64,000 bases of DNA, taken from contig CAWGWC010000016.1 in NCBI GenBank assembly GCA_963826165.1, forward strand, positions 310,001 to 374,000. Direction: 5' to 3'. Source of the DNA: JACVRW01 sp963826165. Lineage in GTDB: Bacteria; Actinomycetota; Thermoleophilia; Solirubrobacterales; Thermoleophilaceae. Of the stretch, positions 61,689-64,000 are shown piece by piece. Position 1 is the first letter of the stretch; each line of letters starts with the position of its first letter. Position numbers and translations under genes: made by a program. The notes below the pieces were generated by a model, which did no database searches, had not been told where the DNA came from, and saw only the letters and a program-made list of their open reading frames with translations.

Positions 61689-61864
61689 CCTCTACTCCTC
61701 TCCTCCAGGGGCTCGCGGGTGCGCGTGACCGCCGGGGTGGCCACGCCGAACATCGTCGCGCCGACGAGCGGCGCCGGCCTCCCGCAGGCGGGCGCACATG
61801 TACTCGAGCTCGTGCTCCTTCGTGTCCAGCGTCCCCACAAGGACGACGACGGGCTCGCGGCCAT
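61685..61864 (-). pseudogene. Remnant of a second Tm-1-like gene with internal deletion
   Basis: Between the cupin and the ABC ATPase genes, one frame reads VVVLVGTLDTKEHELEYMCARLREAG, the N-terminus of a Tm-1-like protein. The next frame carries on with PLVGATMFGVATPAVTRTREPLE, which matches the middle of the intact Tm-1-like protein (PLVGATMFGVTTPCLTVAREELE). About 170 residues between them are lost. The remnant is not a copy of the neighbour, since it differs at many residues, so it was a distinct paralogue. Confidence 0.72.
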
Positions 61865-62648
61865 CAGGCCCTCTCGACGCCCAGGTAGCGGCGCTGGGCG
61901 TCGGGATCATTCGCGATCTCGCTGGCCGTGGTCTCGGTGAAGATGCGGCCCGCCACCATCACGAGCAACCGTTCGGCCAGCGTCGTGGCCACGGCCAGGT
62001 TCTGCTCGACGACCAGGATTGCGAGCCCCTCGCCGCTCAGGCGCCGGAAGGTCTCGGTGAGCGACTCGATGATGGCCGGCGCGAGCCCTTCGGACGGCTC
62101 GTCCATCACGAGCAGCCGCGGGTTGGTGAGTAGCGCGCGCCCGATCGCCAGCATCTGCTGCTCACCGCCCGAGAGCTGCATGCCGCCGTTTCGGCGACGC
62201 TCGGCCAGGCGGGGGAAGAGCTCGTAGACGGCGTCGGGGGTCCAGCGCCGCTCACCGCGCGAGGCGACCATGCGCAGGTGCTCGTCGACGGTGAGCGACT
62301 CGAAGAGCCGCCGGCCCTGCGGGACGTAGCCGATGCCCGAAGCCGCGATCTTGTACGACGGGCGCCCGACGCATTCCTCTCCCCGGAAGCGGATGGAGCC
62401 GCGGGTGGTGGCCGGTCGGATCTGCATGATCGCGTTGCAGAGCGTCGTCTTACCCATGCCGTTGCGGCCGATGATGGCCACGGGCTCGTCTCCCATCGTG
62501 AAGGTCACGCCCTGCAGTACGTGCGCCGGTCCGTAGAACGCGTCCAGGTCCGAGACCTCGAGCAGGGGGCCGTCGTCAGGATCGATCTCGCTGACGACGT
62601 CGACGTCGACGTGCGGGGCGGCCCTGCCTTCGCTCTCGGCCGCCGCGC

Positions 62649-62652
<4 letters not shown>
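61864..62652 (-). CDS. livF: Branched-chain amino acid-type ABC transporter ATPase (LivF)
   Basis: Protein of 262 aa with the Walker A IIGRNGMGKTTL, the YVPQGRRLFESLTVDEHL segment, the signature LSGGEQQMLAIGRAL, the Walker B LLVMDEPSEGLAP and the switch Q-N-L region VVEQNLAVA. TTG start overlapping the livG stop. N-terminal 35 residues are acidic and extra. Its substrate is probably not an amino acid, given the neighbours. Confidence 0.9.
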
Positions 62653-63437
<785 letters not shown>

Positions 63438-63444
63438 GGACCCC

Positions 63445-64000
63445 CTAGCCCCCGATGACCTTCGGCTTCTCGGTCTTGCCGAGCCACGGGATGTCCCGCT
63501 TCTCGCAGGGCGGGTAGGTCCGTCCGGGCGCCGGGCTGTTATCGCTGAACGTGCCCCCGAACGTCTGGTCCACGTCCGGCACGCTGCCCACGGTCTTCGT
63601 GGCCAGCCCCTGATCGCCCTCGACCAGCTGCAGGTAGTACTGGTCGGTGATCGCCTGGCGGTTCTCGTCGAGCGTGATCTTGCCGTACGGAGCGTTCAGC
63701 GAGACCTGCGCCAGCGCGTCCTGCAACTTCTTCTGGTCGCCGGAGATGTCGCCCCCGACCTCCTTGAGCGCCTCGATCAGCCCCCAGGTGTTCACGAAGA
63801 AGCTGTAGGTGAACACGCTGGCCGCCTGAGGTGTCGCTTCGCCACCGGGCGGGATCTCCTTGAACCACTTGCCGATGATCTGGTTGGCGTAGTACTGGGC
63901 CTCCGGCGTGTCCAGATCGCCCGCCGTGCCGGCACCGCCGGCGTACACACCCGCGACCCGCGGGCCGAGCTGCTCGAACTGCGACGGGGTGCCCCAGAAC
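63445..64000 (-). CDS. ABC transporter substrate-binding protein (LivK-like), C-terminal part
   Basis: The frame is open to the window edge; 184 residues of the C-terminus are seen. It reads EAQYYANQIIGKWFKEIPPGGEA, ASVFTYSFFVNTWGLIEALKEVGGD and APYGKITLDENRQAITDQYYLQLV, typical of the second lobe of type I periplasmic binding proteins. The permeases (livH, livM) are not seen between it and the ATPase genes, so they must lie further upstream or be absent. The ligand is unknown. Confidence 0.85.
   Translation of the reverse strand, partial: FWGTPSQFEQLGPRVAGVYAGGAGTAGDLDTPEAQYYANQIIGKWFKEIPPGGEATPQAASVFTYSFFVNTWGLIEALKEVGGDISGDQKKLQDALAQVSLNAPYGKITLDENRQAITDQYYLQLVEGDQGLATKTVGSVPDVDQTFGGTFSDNSPAPGRTYPPCEKRDIPWLGKTEKPKVIGG

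Overview
The window is high-GC, gene-dense DNA with many GTG and TTG starts, 4-bp stop/start overlaps and probable leaderless starts. The gene content points to an actinobacterium, most likely of the Thermoleophilia/Solirubrobacterales type: an ECF41 sigma factor beside an epimerase, a sigma factor fused to a zinc-finger and membrane segment, an IdeR-like iron box, PHA synthase and small proteins ending in an LERPG-like tail. This placement is inference from gene style, not from a marker gene. No rRNA, tRNA, CRISPR array, prophage or insertion sequence was seen.

Region 1 (1-6424) encodes an N,N-dimethylglycine/sarcosine oxidoreductase of the FAD-plus-folate type, both ETF subunits and a membrane Fe-S protein of the DgcB kind. 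This is a complete route from methylated glycine to folate-bound C1 units and to the quinone pool. Region 2 (6438-12536) is a lipid/PHA block: methyltransferase, acyl-CoA ligase, PHA synthase, alpha/beta hydrolase and acyl-CoA dehydrogenase. Region 3 (12541-24559) is mixed housekeeping and accessory genes: two sigma factors, a secreted repeat protein, a PadR regulator with its operator, a peptidase, an MFS exporter, a CalB-like secreted lipase and a hydroxyacid dehydrogenase.

Region 4 (24564-36001) returns to betaine: a methylenetetrahydrofolate reductase divergent from a GntR/FCD regulator, a CNMP/CBS/DUF294 signalling protein with an exonuclease, an APC permease, a frameshifted aldehyde dehydrogenase, and a glycine betaine ABC transporter with a double-length permease. 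The 10-bp palindrome TGATATATCA (one copy with a single mismatch) stands in front of all four transcription units or divergent pairs of regions 1 and 4 and was not found elsewhere in the window. I propose that these genes form one regulon controlled by the local GntR protein; this is the main finding.

Region 5 (36074-46624) has repeat-containing surface proteins, the epimerase/ECF41 pair with an exact ECF41 promoter, an Efe-type iron uptake pair with an IdeR-like box, and a two-component system. Region 6 (46793-53541) is an amidoligase-type cluster (circularly permuted ATP-grasp, C26 amidotransferase, YbdK-like ligase) followed by a glycosyltransferase, NAD kinase and small proteins. Region 7 (53569-64000) has a penicillin-acylase-family enzyme, a membrane phosphodiesterase, an L,D-transpeptidase, and an operon joining a Liv-type ABC transporter to a cupin, a Tm-1-like protein and a PEP-hydrolase-like TIM barrel, with a decayed Tm-1 remnant between them.

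Four genes appear broken by single-base indels, three of them in G/C runs, so uncorrected sequence errors are as likely as real pseudogenes.
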